This document shows positions 12,756 through 23,960 of a stretch of 64,000 nucleotides of DNA, piece after piece. Source of the DNA: Clarkia xantiana subsp. parviflora (Eukaryota; Streptophyta; Magnoliopsida; Myrtales; Onagraceae); assembly GCA_036873135.1 (NCBI GenBank), contig JAPTYO010000015.1, forward strand, positions 8,349,683 to 8,413,682. The letters are read 5' to 3'. Numbering within the stretch: position 1 is the first letter of the stretch; each line of letters starts with the position of its first letter. The translations under genes were made by a program, and so were the position numbers. The notes under the pieces were generated by a model. The model was not told the origin of the DNA and ran no database searches. It saw only the letters and a list, made by a program, of their open reading frames with translations.

Positions 12756-14724
12756 AATTGATCTCAATCGAAGCATGGATTTCTTCAGTGAGGCCACCAA
12801 TTGTTATTTAATGACCACGAGGTAGAAATTTTAGCATTAAGTTATCTATATGGATTCTTTTTTTAAAACAATAAAAAGTTGATCATAAACTTACAAATCT
12901 TATTTTTTCAACTATTTCAGATGATCCATCGGATTTCTTGGGAAGCCAACGCCAAAATCTCCACTCCAAGAATCCGCCTTAATTTATATGGTGCTTCGCT
13001 GTGACGATGGAAATAAAAATTTGAAAGTATGAAGACTCGCAATTTGACTATCTTTTTATTTATAATATTACTTTTTTTCTATGAAACATCAAGATTACAG
13101 TGCATTGAGGAAGACAAGCGAAGACTTGGGAGGACGGAGGTTAATAGTCTCTTATGTAAGATTATTATGGTTTTTCATCTTTCGTAATTTAAAAAGTTTT
13201 ACATGGTTGGAGCATAATTTTATGATTGTATATGTATAGTAGGGTTTTAACTGATATATAAGAAATGTATATATATATATATATATTTTTTTTTTATATA
13301 TATTCACCGTTCATATACGAGGATGTATCTTTTCATCGAGATTATGAGTATGCTAACAATTCTTGGCTTTACTAACAATAATTATTTGCCTTCTTCATTA
13401 ATGCAACCGTTTTTAATGTTTTCAGGAGACAACGTGATGATGATGATGTCTATCCATAGATTCATAGTTATTAGGGGAAACTGTTTTTCAAGATGAGGTA
13501 TGTTTTAATCTTGATAAATAAATTATGAACTAAAATATTCAGTAAGGTTGCACCTCACTTCAAAAGTTAGAGCACGTGTCCCACCACCCAAATGAGGAAT
13601 TATTTTCAGATTTTTTGATCATTTGAATTTCTAATTGATGATGATTTGATTTTGATATGATTCTTGGGTTTTTGTTAAGTAGATCATAGCTCATGCTTAC
13701 GTGTAAGGTTGTTTAATTTGGATTCTGGATGGACACATAACTTTAAAGGATTGTAGTAAGTTTAATAGAGAGATTTAATTTATTTAATATGAATTTAAAT
13801 GCTACTCACTAAATTGTTCTTTATTTTTTAAGAGGTTCATAAAAAAAAGGTCTATAAAGATGGAATGAGTATCCTTTATGTATACCTTTTTTTCTTAGTT
13901 TTTTCAATCTATGTTCTTCAATCAATACACTGAAGGGATAATCATGTGCATCATGTGGCAGCTAACTCATCTTGTCTATCATCCTGAAATGATTTAGCTT
14001 CCACATTTATTTTATAAGTGCATTTATACGAGAAAAGTGTGTATTATGGAAATGTGATATATATATAAAAATTAATGTAATAATAATTAGTAAATAGGAA
14101 AAAACAAATTTATTTATTGTATAATTACATACATATATTTATGTATTTTTAATAGATATTTTTTTTACTAATGATTGTGTTGATGATGAATATGCATATT
14201 TTGTTTATTGTGTATTTTTATTTCCCTAAAAAGTGTATTAAAGACATATGGTTAGAACGGTTTTTATATAATAATCATCATCATATACTAATAATAGGAG
14301 GACTCAATTTTGAATACAACTTTCTTTTCAACTATAAGTATGTATGATATTTCGTATTCATATATATCATACGTATACTCATTTAAATCACACTAATGTT
14401 TGTTCTACTGCAATTTATTTATTTTTACTTTGATTCGATCTTTTATTTACACGGTGCGCGAGTCTAAAATAATTATTTATATTAATTCGATTCTCATGCC
14501 TTCATAGGGTGATACATGCGCGTTTTCCCATTCAGTGTCCTAATTTTCTATACAAATTTATATATAAAATATTGAATAAATAAGTATTTTAGAAAATAAT
14601 AATTCTTATTTTAGTCTCTACGTAAATTAAGAAACTTTCTACGTAAAAATCAAATAATTAATAGTTTTTATTTAAATGAAAAACTTATACATTTCGATAG
14701 CGAAATTTGTGAGATCATCACTTA
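12756..14724. other. AT-rich intergenic stretch
   Basis: No supported gene. A pyrimidine tract ending in CAG near 12920, before an open segment, could be an old splice acceptor, but the exon does not read on. A TA run lies at about 13268-13290. Nothing else is recognisable. Confidence 0.4.
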
Positions 14725-15141
14725 GAGCATCCACAGTGGTATTACGTAAAGAATACGTAAACGTGGGTCCTACATGTTTATTTAAGTAAAGTAACAAAAA
14801 CTATCTACAGTGGTTTTACGTAGCATTCCTTAAAGATGGGACCCACACGTAAATTTATGTTTTCACATAAAGCATTCCTTAAATTTAAGTAATGCACTAT
14901 GTATTACGTAACCAATTTTTTATTATAAATTAATTCATTTAATAATTAATGCTAATATCTTATTGGTGGTTGTTGGAAAATTTAATAATAAAATATATTT
15001 AAGGAATATGTTTAAGTAATACGATTGCAGAGAAAATATTTTTTACGTGTGTCTTAAATTTACGTATTACTTAAAGTGTACATAAATGTCTACGTGGCAA
15101 CTTTAAAGAATACAGTTTAGGTAAAACCATTGTGGATGCTC
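14725..15141. mobile_element. PIF/Harbinger-like (Tourist-type) MITE
   Basis: 417 bp with terminal inverted repeats: left GAGCATCCACAGTGGT, right (reverse complement) GAGCATCCACAATGGT. Flanked by 3-bp TSDs TTA (14722-14724, 15142-15144), the size and sequence expected for PIF/Harbinger. No ORF. Confidence 0.8.
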
Positions 15142-16230
15142 TTAAGTCAAACGACATGTTATCACTAAAGTAAAATTAGATTTAAAACTTATATGTATTG
15201 ATTTTTTTTATACCTAACAGGCGATCAGTCATCATATATATATTAGATACTAAGTCTATAGTAATGTGATACATGTATACATACACTGTATTTATACATG
15301 TATATTATAATACAAAAGTGTATGTAATCCATATTAATTAAATAAATATAAAATATTATATGAATAAATATTTTAATGATATATATTATACACATCTATT
15401 TAAAAAATAATAAAAAGTATTTCAGATAATTTGTTAAATATATATATATATAAAATATTATACCTCTAATAAATTAAATTTTTCACTTTTAATTTTGTTT
15501 AGAATTTTCCTCCGTGCGCAGGATTAGCCGCTAGTATTATTATAAAGTAATAACATGTCTGCCATTTTACTGGGCTAAAAATTTAGCCATACTATTGTGA
15601 AGTTATTAAATCATGCGGAACTTTATTTTTAAATTTATCTAACTACACTACTAAAAATCAAGCTTTTCCTCCAGTACATTCCAATTTACTTTCCCTAATT
15701 TACCCCTATTTATTTCTCAAATTACAAATAAACTTTAGTGCCTCTCCACATTCAACTGCACTACGTCCTTACATCCCCGCCATCGAATCGCTTCCAACCT
15801 TACCTCCCTCCTTTGACATACATGAAGCAGACAATCAAATTGTACGTTTCATCGTGACAACTCTAAATTACAACCGATGTTAATACGTAAAAAAATCAGT
15901 TGCTTTAATCTTCCTTTAACAATTCCTTAATTATTATTCCAATGTCGGTGCTTTATATTTCAGTTATTTAAAATTGCAGGACAAGTGAAACGCTCTGATG
16001 AGTAAAGATACGGCTGGAAGACCGTCAAGCCGGTAGAGGTGAGGCACTTACACTTGGTTTTGACCTTAGTTGATTCAGTTTGTCGTCTCAATAAATGGTT
16101 ATTGACACTTTTTTCGAATTTCCAAACTACCTTAGCTCGTTCATTCATTCATGTTTAATTTCAAATTTAAGGACTTCCCTAATTCCATCGTCATTTTTCA
16201 TTATTTATTATTATGTATTAGTTAGATTAC
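15142..16230. other. AT-rich intergenic stretch
   Basis: No gene supported. At 15511-15534, TCCGTGCGCAGGATTAGCCG-CTAG before a T looks like a decayed Helitron 3' end, but its hairpin is too short and I find no matching 5' end. The 62-codon minus ORF at 15960-16148 is not recognised. Confidence 0.4.
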
Positions 16231-16415
16231 TGTTATGAATATATTATGTGGATGTTCAATATTATGTATATATATCATTTTCCTTATTAAGACTTTCTTT
16301 ATATTAATTTTACTTCATCTCCAAGTTTATGTAATCCCTATATAAGGACCCCCTATGTGTGATAATAAGATCATTATCAAGTTCTCTCTTCTATTACCTC
16401 TCTACTTTCGTAACA
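16231..16415 (+). mobile_element. Isolated LTR with primer-binding side, TRIM-like family
   Basis: 185 bp starting TGTTATGAATATATT and ending CTTTCGTAACA, the reverse-complement counterpart of the LTR at 4470-4653 but diverged. Followed by CGTTATCAGCATGAA, like the putative primer site of that element. No second LTR follows before the kinase-like sequence at about 16590, so this is a 5' end truncated on its right. TATA-like CTATATAAGG near 16334. Confidence 0.75.
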
Positions 16416-16589
16416 CGTTATCAGCATGAATTGCTCATAATTTCATTATCATATTCGTATCACACGTGTTTGTTCTTCACGTAGTATCATGCCTATATAT
16501 ACATATATAAATATATAATATATAACAACGTCTTCTTAATTCTTGCTTACCTAGTCTCTTTACATGCTTGCATAAGTTCATATAGTACT

Positions 16590-17188
16590 CAATTGTTATC
16601 CCGCGAGCAAAGAACAACTGAGAAAATGATCTCGCTCATGTAGGTGAGGAGAGGTGGCTGATTATGCAGCTCTGGAGCTAAGTATATGAAATTCTCCCCC
16701 ATAACTCAGGGAGATACTCCAATAGCTCCGTGTCCAGCAAAACCAGAAGAAAGAAAAAAAAATTGGTTAGTTTTTAACACTGTTTTCTGAACTGGCTGGA
16801 CCATCAAACCGATAAAGGGGCCGGTTCATGAGAACATACAGTCGATAATTCTTTGCTGAAAAGTAGCATCTTACTAATGGATGACAAGAAAATATTTTGA
16901 ACATTGTAAATCCCCGATAGTGACATGGTAAAAGAGAATACTTTTTCATGTCATTTGGCCACCACATGAGACATTATACACCTCACGTTATATGATGATA
17001 GTCATTCAAACTAAATACATATACATACAATTGGCTGACATTAAATCAAAATAAGGCATAAAAAAACTTAACTTACAAATTTTCATGTTGTACTTTCAAA
17101 CTATTAGTCGTAGAATTTTATTTTTAAACATGCTAGAGGAACCGAGAGATCTTTAATAGGGCGACCAGGAGATCTTTAATATATTTTT
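16590..17188 (-). pseudogene. Kinase-like pseudogene copy 1, C-terminal part
   Basis: On the minus strand about 16600-16710 reads ENFIYLAPELHNQPP then LLTYMSEI, resembling kinase subdomains VIII-IX (APE motif, then S-D-I/V). A stop and frame breaks precede it. The same stretch recurs at 41281-41450 (copy 3) and, more diverged, at 38850-38960 (copy 2). The minus segment 16767-16967 is shared almost unchanged with 41458-41658. The copy is cut by element A: the target poly-T at 17184-17188 is repeated at 38383-38387 and the sequence resumes there. No intact reading frame. Confidence 0.45.
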
Positions 17189-17718
17189 TGATGGGTTCCG
17201 ATGTAATCGTTAGCCCCGTTAACAGTCAATAGACGGCGAGTAAGTCCAGTGGGCCTCGTGAAAGGCCTAGAAGGCCCAGGAGCCCAGTGCGAATGGTCCC
17301 GACTTTAGAAGTCCCGATATATGAGCTGAATGCTCCCGATAAGAAGCCTCTGAGTAGGCCCCGATATGCCTTTGAGAAGGCCCCGATAATAAAGCCCCGA
17401 GGAGGCTGGACCTGTCTCGTGAGACAAGAGGTCCTGGGTGGTGACCTAGAAGGAGATAACTCTGGAAGTCCCCGATATGAATTGGGACTTGTGATCAGAG
17501 GATAAGGCCGAGAAACCCGCCTACTAGATAGAGTAGTGGGGAGACTGTTGAGATACTGATAACCTCCCCCGAGATACGCAGGGCATGCCCGAGATACGCG
17601 GAGTATGGGCAAGATACGCGGAGCGTGGGGCGAGATATATGGAATCCCGAACGAGATATGCGGAATTGTGGGTAAAACTGCCAGGCGCGGTTTCAGGTAA
17701 CTGAGTAACTTCCCCTCC

Positions 17719-17726
17719 TATATAAA
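17719..17726 (+). promoter_or_regulatory. TATA box of element A LTR
   Basis: TATATAAA within CCTCC-TATATAAA-GGAGG, so the box is the loop of an inverted repeat. Same in the 3' LTR at 38174-38181. Confidence 0.7.
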
Positions 17727-17825
17727 GGAGGAAGTTACCTCAGAAAACACACATTCTAATACGAGCTTAGATTACTGCTTACCACCCCATTGATCATATA
17801 CTCATTTAAGCATCAGAGAGGGATT

Positions 17826-17841
17826 CTGGGTCACCACCCAG
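17826..17841 (+). promoter_or_regulatory. Conserved U5 stem-loop, element A
   Basis: Stem CTGGGT / ACCCAG, loop CACC, after AAGCATCAGAGAGGG and before CCCCTTTTGCAGG. Repeated at 38281-38296. Counterparts with other stem sequences are in B, C and E. Confidence 0.6.
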
Positions 17842-17981
17842 GTCATCCCCTTTTGCAGGATTACGCGGAGCCCAGGAGTTTAAGCTTTCCGTCAAGAACG
17901 TAACGGAGCTTCGCCCGTGATCCAACATTGGCGCCGTCTGTGGGAAAATTACAAAAAGCCAAAATAGTTTCTACTAGATCG

Positions 17982-19427
17982 ATGGCTGGTGGTGGCAAGA
18001 AGAAGCAAGTTCAGGCCGGCAGTTCTCGCCCTGCTGGAACTGTGAATTCCCCGTTGCTGGAGCATGCTGCTGAACAAGGTGAGCACCCTGCTATTTCCCA
18101 GATAGGGGGGCATGATGAAGGGTATGAGGTCTCAGTCCGAGACACAGCGGCAAACAGGCAAGATATCCCGCGAAGGGAAGTGGATGCTCCTCCACATTCG
18201 GTGGTGCACAGAGAAGAAATCCCTCGGAGGGAGGTAGGTTCTTCCTCGAACTCGGAGTTGGCTAAGGCAGTAGCAGATGCTATGCCCATGTTCTTAGCTG
18301 CCATGGAGGCTCTACTGGACAAGAGAGAGGCTGCCAGGAGGGCAGAGGAGTTGCCTCCACCTCCCCCAAGGGAGGTTCAAGCGGAACAGGAGGTTCAGGA
18401 GGTTCAGCCCAGGAGTAAGGGTAAGGAACCCGCGCACCGGGAGAAGTTCGTGGTTGATGGTCCCGGACCAGTGCAACACATGACCATTCCCCTGAATGGC
18501 CCCATCACCCCCGATCAGGTGGTGAAAATTGTCAACATCTGCATGGGCGACCAGAAACAAATGACATCGGAGCTGAGGGATCGATCCAGTCATCCTTTCT
18601 TTCCACGGCTGCTAGATACTGTCGCCCCGCCAGGGCTAGGCATCCCGACCATCAAGGAGTACGATGGTGAAGGAGACCCAGTTCGCCACGTTTAGAGGCA
18701 TGTCCAGGCCTGTATGGGTAGGACCTCGAATGATGACCTCGTGTGTTCGCTGTTCCCGATCACCTTGGGAGAAAGGGCCATGACATGGTTTTTCAGCCTA
18801 CCACCGGGAAGCATTACGTGCAGGGCTGATATGCACGACCGCTTCATCAAGCAGTACCAGGGTCGTAGGCGTCTCTTGAAGAGTGTGAGGTCTTTGACCC
18901 AGGTGGTGCAGAGATCCGACGAATCGTTGGCATACTACTACCAACGGTTCACTGCTAGTGCCGCGGAGATCGATGAAGAGATATCGGAGGGAGAGACCAT
19001 CCGAACCTTCCTTCGGAACCTGACTGCTCCGTATGGGTCCGATCTGATGCACAGTGTAGCCGCGAAGGCTGTGTGGAGCATGGAGGCCCTGCAAGCGAGG
19101 GTGAAGCAACAAATCGACGTGCATGAGTCGAAGATTGCTGCCGGAGAGCTTGATCCTCCGAAGTCAGGAAGAGGAAAGCCATCGTCCAAGCTGTCGGATG
19201 ATCGCAAAGGGAGCGACAAATCGGACGGAAGTAAGAGCCGTGGTCGCCCTGAAAGAAGGGAGGACAGGCGTCCTCCGAAGAAGGATAACCGCGAGGGTCG
19301 TAATGTTCCCATCAACAGTTCGATGACCTCCGTCCTAGCTGTGATGGATCGGCAGGGTCTCGGCCGATACCCCCCGAGGAAGGAAGGTGAATTCTTGGGA
19401 GGCCGCTCCGATCGTTACTGTCGGTAC
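17982..19427 (+). pseudogene. Element A gag, first part, cut by element B
   Basis: Capsid-forming gag of a Tat-type element. The first in-frame ATG after the primer site is 17982; C's earlier ATG is ATA here. After a variable N-terminal region (about 150 residues) comes VVDGPGPVQH, then the retrotransposon gag core (TWFFSLPPGSI, RFIKQYQGRR, VVQRSDESLAYY, GETIRTFLRNL). A basic linker follows, then the start of the zinc knuckle (YCRY). The frame is stopped by TAG at 18693-18695, where C has CAG. B then splits the zinc knuckle at 19427 between C and H of C-x2-H-x4-H-x4-C; the reading frame resumes at 29313 after the TSD GGTAC. About 78% of residues in the core look shared with C. Confidence 0.92.
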
Positions 19428-19778
19428 TGATGGATAAATGTCCAATTCGGGTTCGTGTTTACATTTCGGGCCTCGTAATCGTATCGAAAATTACATCTCG
19501 GTTTAAAAACACCTCCCACGGTATCAAAACGGTCCGGAAGCGCCTTTACGCGCGTCCGGACCGGACCTCCGGGTTGCATAGCAATCCGGACCTCGCCGAA
19601 TTGCCCAAATTCGACGAGGTCCGGATTACCTTACGGGTATCGCGCGACTACCGTATCCGCGATTACCGTTGCGTGTAGAGAAGTCAAGTTCGCACATTAC
19701 CAATATGGATGACGGTTACCGCATGATCTTGAACCGTCATCAAACCGCTCTAAAACCGGGTCCGGTCCCAAGAAAGCC

Positions 19779-19786
19779 TATAAATA
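19779..19786 (+). promoter_or_regulatory. TATA box of element B LTR
   Basis: TATAAATA in GCCTATAAATAGGGG; also 28837-28844 in the 3' LTR. Confidence 0.7.
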
Positions 19787-19928
19787 GGGGGTCTTGGCCA
19801 CCCATTTTCACACATTCTCTCATTTGCCCAACTTTGGTATTTTGAGCTCTGACTTCTCTCTAGAAATTCTCTCTCTCTAGAAATTACCGTTTTGCCACTA
19901 TAGTGACTTAGGCATCGGAGAGGGCTCC

Positions 19929-19958
19929 GCTAGCACCACCCCCCCTCTCCGTGCTAGC
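19929..19958 (+). promoter_or_regulatory. Conserved U5 stem-loop, element B
   Basis: Stem GCTAGCAC / GTGCTAGC (8 bp), C-rich loop starting CACC. Preceded by AGGCATCGGAGAGGG and followed by CCTTTGTGCAGG. Confidence 0.6.
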
Positions 19959-20303
19959 ATTGGTCCTTTGTGCAGGATCCGACGTCCGAGTCACAACCTT
20001 ACCGAGTCACCGCCTTACCGTGTCACAACCTTACCGAGTCACAACCTTACCGGGTCACAACCTTACCGTGCCACAACCTTACCGAGTCACCGCCTTACCG
20101 TGTCACAGCCGTACCGAGACACAGACTTCATACGGGAGAAAGCCTGAACACTCGTCAGTGGCCCAACCTCCTCCCAACGGAAGGGTTACAAAGGCCCGCA
20201 CAACCACGCAAAACAGACGCGTCCACACGACCTAGTTCATCCCGGACGCAACATTGGCGCCGTCTACGTGATTCGAACAAAAAGCTACCGTACCGCAGAA
20301 ATC

Positions 20304-21962
20304 ATGACGAGTGAGCACAACCCTCCCGAAGAGGTCAAAAACACAAGGAAAAGGCCTGGACATCCAAAGAAGTCCCCGGCAAGCAAAAGAACAGGAGGCC
20401 AAGCTCCAGCTAGGAGCCATTCGGGACCCTCATACATCCCAAGCGCTACTTCCATAGCTTCATCCACACCGATCAACAATGTGCCCGGCGCTCAGCACAA
20501 GAAGCACGCCGCATACCACAACGCCTTGCCCATGACCTTGCAGAAGACAATAAGAAGTCAACTTGGATCCTTCCACATCCCTGTTGCCACATCCAGTGCT
20601 TTCTTCACTCCAACAAGAAATGCATCCCCCGCACAATGCACGGAAGGTACCCTCCAGTACCAACAGCCAAGGCACGAAGCCGCATGCTCATGCAACCTGC
20701 ATGTGATAGCACAACACCAAAAGGGGGCATGGAAACAACCCCCAAAGCAGAGTCAAGCAAAACCGCCCTCAAGCGGTCAGCAAAGAAGAAATTGGCAGCC
20801 TCAGCCAAAACGACCTTTTCAAGGAGGTTTCGAGAAGCCAAAAAAAGTAAACATCGCTGACTACATTCCTTTGAATGCCCTGCTATCCGTGATATTAAGA
20901 GAGATGAAAGATGCGAACATGTGGAAAAAGCTGAACAATTTCGGAAAAAGTATGTTGGGGAAAGACAAAGACAAGTGGTGTGAAAACCACGAGGTCTTCG
21001 GCCACGAAACGGACCGCTGCGTCAGCCTACGTAACCGCATTAACAGCTTCATCCTCAAAGGCAAATTAAAGCAATTCATTGATCAAGGCGACAGCCCTCC
21101 AAAGAAGACTCAAGCAGAGTCATCCAAAATACACAAAGAAGGTCCTTCTACAAGGACAAGCCAAGACGATACTGACATCTGTCACAAGGAGGGACGAGAA
21201 AAACCTGCTAGTGACGACGACACTCCAATCACGGGATTGACAACAAAAACCCTGAAGGCAATAATCGAAAAAGAGATACGCGTCTCCTGGGAAAAGAGGC
21301 AATCGCGACACAAGAGGCCGTTCCAGTCAGATGCCCAAAGGCTCAAAGATACCAATCTCGCCATATATGTTCCTTTGAACACACCATTATCTGTCATCCT
21401 GAAAGAAATGAAGGAGACCAAGCTGTGGAAAAAACCCTTTAATTTCCGCAATGGCCCATTGGGAAAAGATAAAAGCAAATGGTGCGAGAATCACGAAGTA
21501 TGTGGCCATGAGACAGATGGCTGTGTCAGCTTAAGATTTCATGTAAACAACTTGATCTTAGAAGGAAAATTGATGAAGTATATTGACCATGGTAATAACC
21601 ATCAAAGGAAGCCTCGTGTGAAGTCTTCAGGAAAGAGCAAGGGAAAAGAAAAGGCGGATGATAACCCACCTATCTCCAAACACCGGAAAAACAACGTCAC
21701 TTACGAAACCAATTGGGACAAGGTTTACAATCTTTGGAGTATGACTGCAGAAGAAGCAAATCTCAAACTCCCGGAAAGTAAACTTCACCGTCCACTCGGG
21801 CCAACGACTGCCTTCCTTGGCAAAGATGTTGAAGAACAACACAAGCAAAGTAAAACTTGGGGGCATGACATCAACTTTTGTCCATCCCCAAAAGGGGAGA
21901 TTGAAGAGCTCAACACGCTAGATGCATTGAGAAACTATGTGGCACATGGCAGAATCAACTAG
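20304..21962 (+). CDS. Element B gag-like protein with three zinc-knuckle modules
   Basis: 552 residues from the ATG at 20304 (no ATG lies between the primer site and it in this frame). The first 170 residues are low-complexity, rich in Pro, Ser, Gln and Lys. Then a module appears: YIPLNALLSVILREMKD, a C-x2-H-x4-H-x4-C zinc knuckle (CENHEVFGHETDRC), then an amphipathic tail ending LKGKLKQFI. It recurs about 165 residues later (CENHEVCGHETDGC, LEGKLMKYI). A third copy near the C-terminus keeps only GHDINFC and the tail. A and C gag carry one such module (CRFHRANGHDTNHC, IQKGKLKEFV). The capsid core (WFFSLPPGSI) is absent. Likely role: RNA binding and packaging with a partner's gag. The frame is open throughout, hence the CDS call; expression is unknown. 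Confidence 0.75.
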   Translation: MTSEHNPPEEVKNTRKRPGHPKKSPASKRTGGQAPARSHSGPSYIPSATSIASSTPINNVPGAQHKKHAAYHNALPMTLQKTIRSQLGSFHIPVATSSAFFTPTRNASPAQCTEGTLQYQQPRHEAACSCNLHVIAQHQKGAWKQPPKQSQAKPPSSGQQRRNWQPQPKRPFQGGFEKPKKVNIADYIPLNALLSVILREMKDANMWKKLNNFGKSMLGKDKDKWCENHEVFGHETDRCVSLRNRINSFILKGKLKQFIDQGDSPPKKTQAESSKIHKEGPSTRTSQDDTDICHKEGREKPASDDDTPITGLTTKTLKAIIEKEIRVSWEKRQSRHKRPFQSDAQRLKDTNLAIYVPLNTPLSVILKEMKETKLWKKPFNFRNGPLGKDKSKWCENHEVCGHETDGCVSLRFHVNNLILEGKLMKYIDHGNNHQRKPRVKSSGKSKGKEKADDNPPISKHRKNNVTYETNWDKVYNLWSMTAEEANLKLPESKLHRPLGPTTAFLGKDVEEQHKQSKTWGHDINFCPSPKGEIEELNTLDALRNYVAHGRIN

Positions 21963-23140
21963 CCAACAAATCACCTATGAGGACGTCAAACACATCACCA
22001 ATCCCTTTATCTTCCTTATCTCCTTTTTCGCATATCTATGTTAAATCTTTTAAAGATTAAGTACAACTCATGCTTATTAGCCTCAGTAATTTTCGAAAGA
22101 AGTGATCACTAGACGCTTTCTTGTAATCCGTCGTGCGAACTCTAAATATCTAATAAAGGATAAATCTACTTTCGTAGGTACATTATTATGACGCATATTA
22201 CCTTGGAATAACGCCAAGTAACAACTACACACATATTCCTTGCGTCAACAACACAAAGTCTCAAGCATTTTATACGCGCAAGACTAAAAATCATGTCGCA
22301 ATAATAAACAAGGCGGGGGCATTACACAAGGACAGATCATGCACTATTAGAAGTTGAAACAATATAAACAATCAGGAAACATCGATACAACCGCCAAGCA
22401 ACTTGGGGGCACCAAGCTGACAAGTGCTCGACAATTCTACCTAACATATGCTTATCATGATCTACACCTATCGTATTCGCACTCAGGGAAGTTTCCTACA
22501 CAAAAAAGGAATCCTTGTATCAGATTCCTTTACTTTAATTATTATATGCATAACTAAAAAGAAAATTTCATGACTTCATACTTTTGCAAACTTATAAAAA
22601 ATTGCGATTATCTGACAAAAATAACTCTGCGCGTAGGTACATGCTACACTACGATTACTACTCAGGAATTACACCAAGTAGTAACCTATGCACAAAAATC
22701 TACTTCAACAATACAAGCTATGCATTGTGTTCAAGGAGGGACTTATGATATACAACACCAACATATCTATTATCTACACCAACAAGGAGTTTATATCTCC
22801 ATTCATAATACAGGCGTTTATCTCAAGAAGGTGCCGGAAACACAAAGCCATCAAGCTATGTGCACAATCAACTTATATACCGCAATGACAACCTGCGGAC
22901 CTACTATCAAAACGATGGCTATTCAGGACGTCAGCTACAAGCAATACCTTGGATTAACACCAAGGCCTACTATCAAAATAGCATGTTGTGGTATCCTCAT
23001 TTTTAAAAAAAGACAAGCCCCATGATTACTTCTTTTAATGACATGCCGTGACATCTCTGGTTAGAGACAAATCCTCATGGTCATAGCCATTCCCTGGATT
23101 CAGATCAGGATGGGCATACGGGGCTGATCACCCCTTAAGT
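21963..23140 (+). other. Element B internal non-coding region
   Basis: No recognised protein. Short open stretches (such as 22570-23025) have no family resemblance and repetitive composition. The sequence is element-specific filler between the gag-like ORF and the tandem repeats. Confidence 0.5.
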
Positions 23141-23640
23141 TATGAGTGTCCTCTGTTTAGACGACACTCCGAATTCCAAGTCAGGGTTCTTTCTTCATTA
23201 TGAGTGTCCTCTGTTTAGACGACACTCCGAATTCCGAGTAAGGGTTCATTCTTTATTATGAGTGTCCTCTGTTTAGACGACACTCCGAATTCCAAGTAAG
23301 GGTTCTTTCTTCATTATGAGTGTCCTCTGTTTAGATGACACTCCGAATTCCAAGTAAGGGTTCATTCTTTATTATGAGTGTCCTCTGTTTAGACGACACT
23401 CCGAATTCCAAGTAAGGGTTCATTCTTTATTATGAGTGTCCTCTGTTTAGACGACACTCCGAATTCCGAGTAAGGGTTCATTCTTTATTATGAGTGTCCT
23501 CTGACGACACTCCGAATTCCGAGTAAGGGTTCATTCTTTATTATGAGTGTCCTCTGTTTAGACGACACTCCGAATTCCGAGTAAGGGTTCATTCTTCAGT
23601 GTCCTCTGTCTAGACGACACTCCGAATTCCGGGCCAGGAT
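23141..23640 (+). repeat. 58-bp tandem repeat with stem-loop units (element B)
   Basis: About nine head-to-tail copies; TGAGTGTCC starts at 23143, 23201, 23259 and 23317 show the 58-bp period. One unit (about 23491) has lost TTTAGA, and the last ones are shortened. Each unit contains GAGTGTC...GACACTC, a 7-bp inverted repeat around CTCTGTTTAGAC. Confidence 0.85.
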
Positions 23641-23699
23641 TCGTTTTGTACGGCAAAAGTCCTCTAGTTAGATGACAATTCCGTACTACAGATTTTCAA

Positions 23700-23960
23700 A
23701 CCGTGTTGCATGGTTCCTGGACGCAGAAAGCATGCATCACAATTCATATCCTCAAAAAAGTGTTACATGATCCCTGGACGCAGGAATCATGTATCACATA
23801 TATTTTTCAAATATTTTACCAAATATTTTGTCAAATATTTTATCAAATATTTTATGTATCAAACACCTTTCCAAAAATTTTATCAACACGGTTTTTTGGA
23901 TGTATCACATTCAATGTTAAAATATTTTTTCAAATATTTTACCAACAAGCTTTTTAGAGT
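23700..23960 (+). repeat. Short diverged repeats (element B)
   Basis: Two copies of a segment with CCTGGACGCAG...CATG...ATCACA (23710-23800), then several TCAAATATTTTA-like units (23805-23860 and 23925-23950). Non-coding. Confidence 0.6.

Larger units (their letters stand above)
17189..17927 (+). repeat. Element A 5' LTR
   Basis: 739 bp, TGATGGG...CCAACA. The U3 part holds about five roughly 20-bp units of the type GAGATACGCGGAGCGTGG (about 17566-17670). TATA at 17719, stem-loop at 17826-17841, TTTTGCAGG at 17851-17859. Confidence 0.92.
19428..20253 (+). repeat. Element B 5' LTR
   Basis: 826 bp, TGATGGATAA...ACGCAACA. TATA at 19779. A 16-bp repeat of the type GAGTCACAACCTTACC runs from about 19985 to 20115. 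Lacks 50 bp present in the 3' LTR. Confidence 0.92.

Noticed and set aside
15511..15534. Helitron 3' end
   Set aside because: CTAG before T and a GC-rich stem-like stretch fit, but the hairpin is incomplete and no TC start after A could be paired with it.
18693..18695. Programmed readthrough stop in A gag
   Set aside because: C has CAG at the same codon and A carries many other lesions, so a C-to-T mutation is simpler.
23141..23640. CRISPR-like regular repeats
   Set aside because: The units are directly tandem without unique spacers, lie in a plant retroelement, and no cas-like genes exist nearby.
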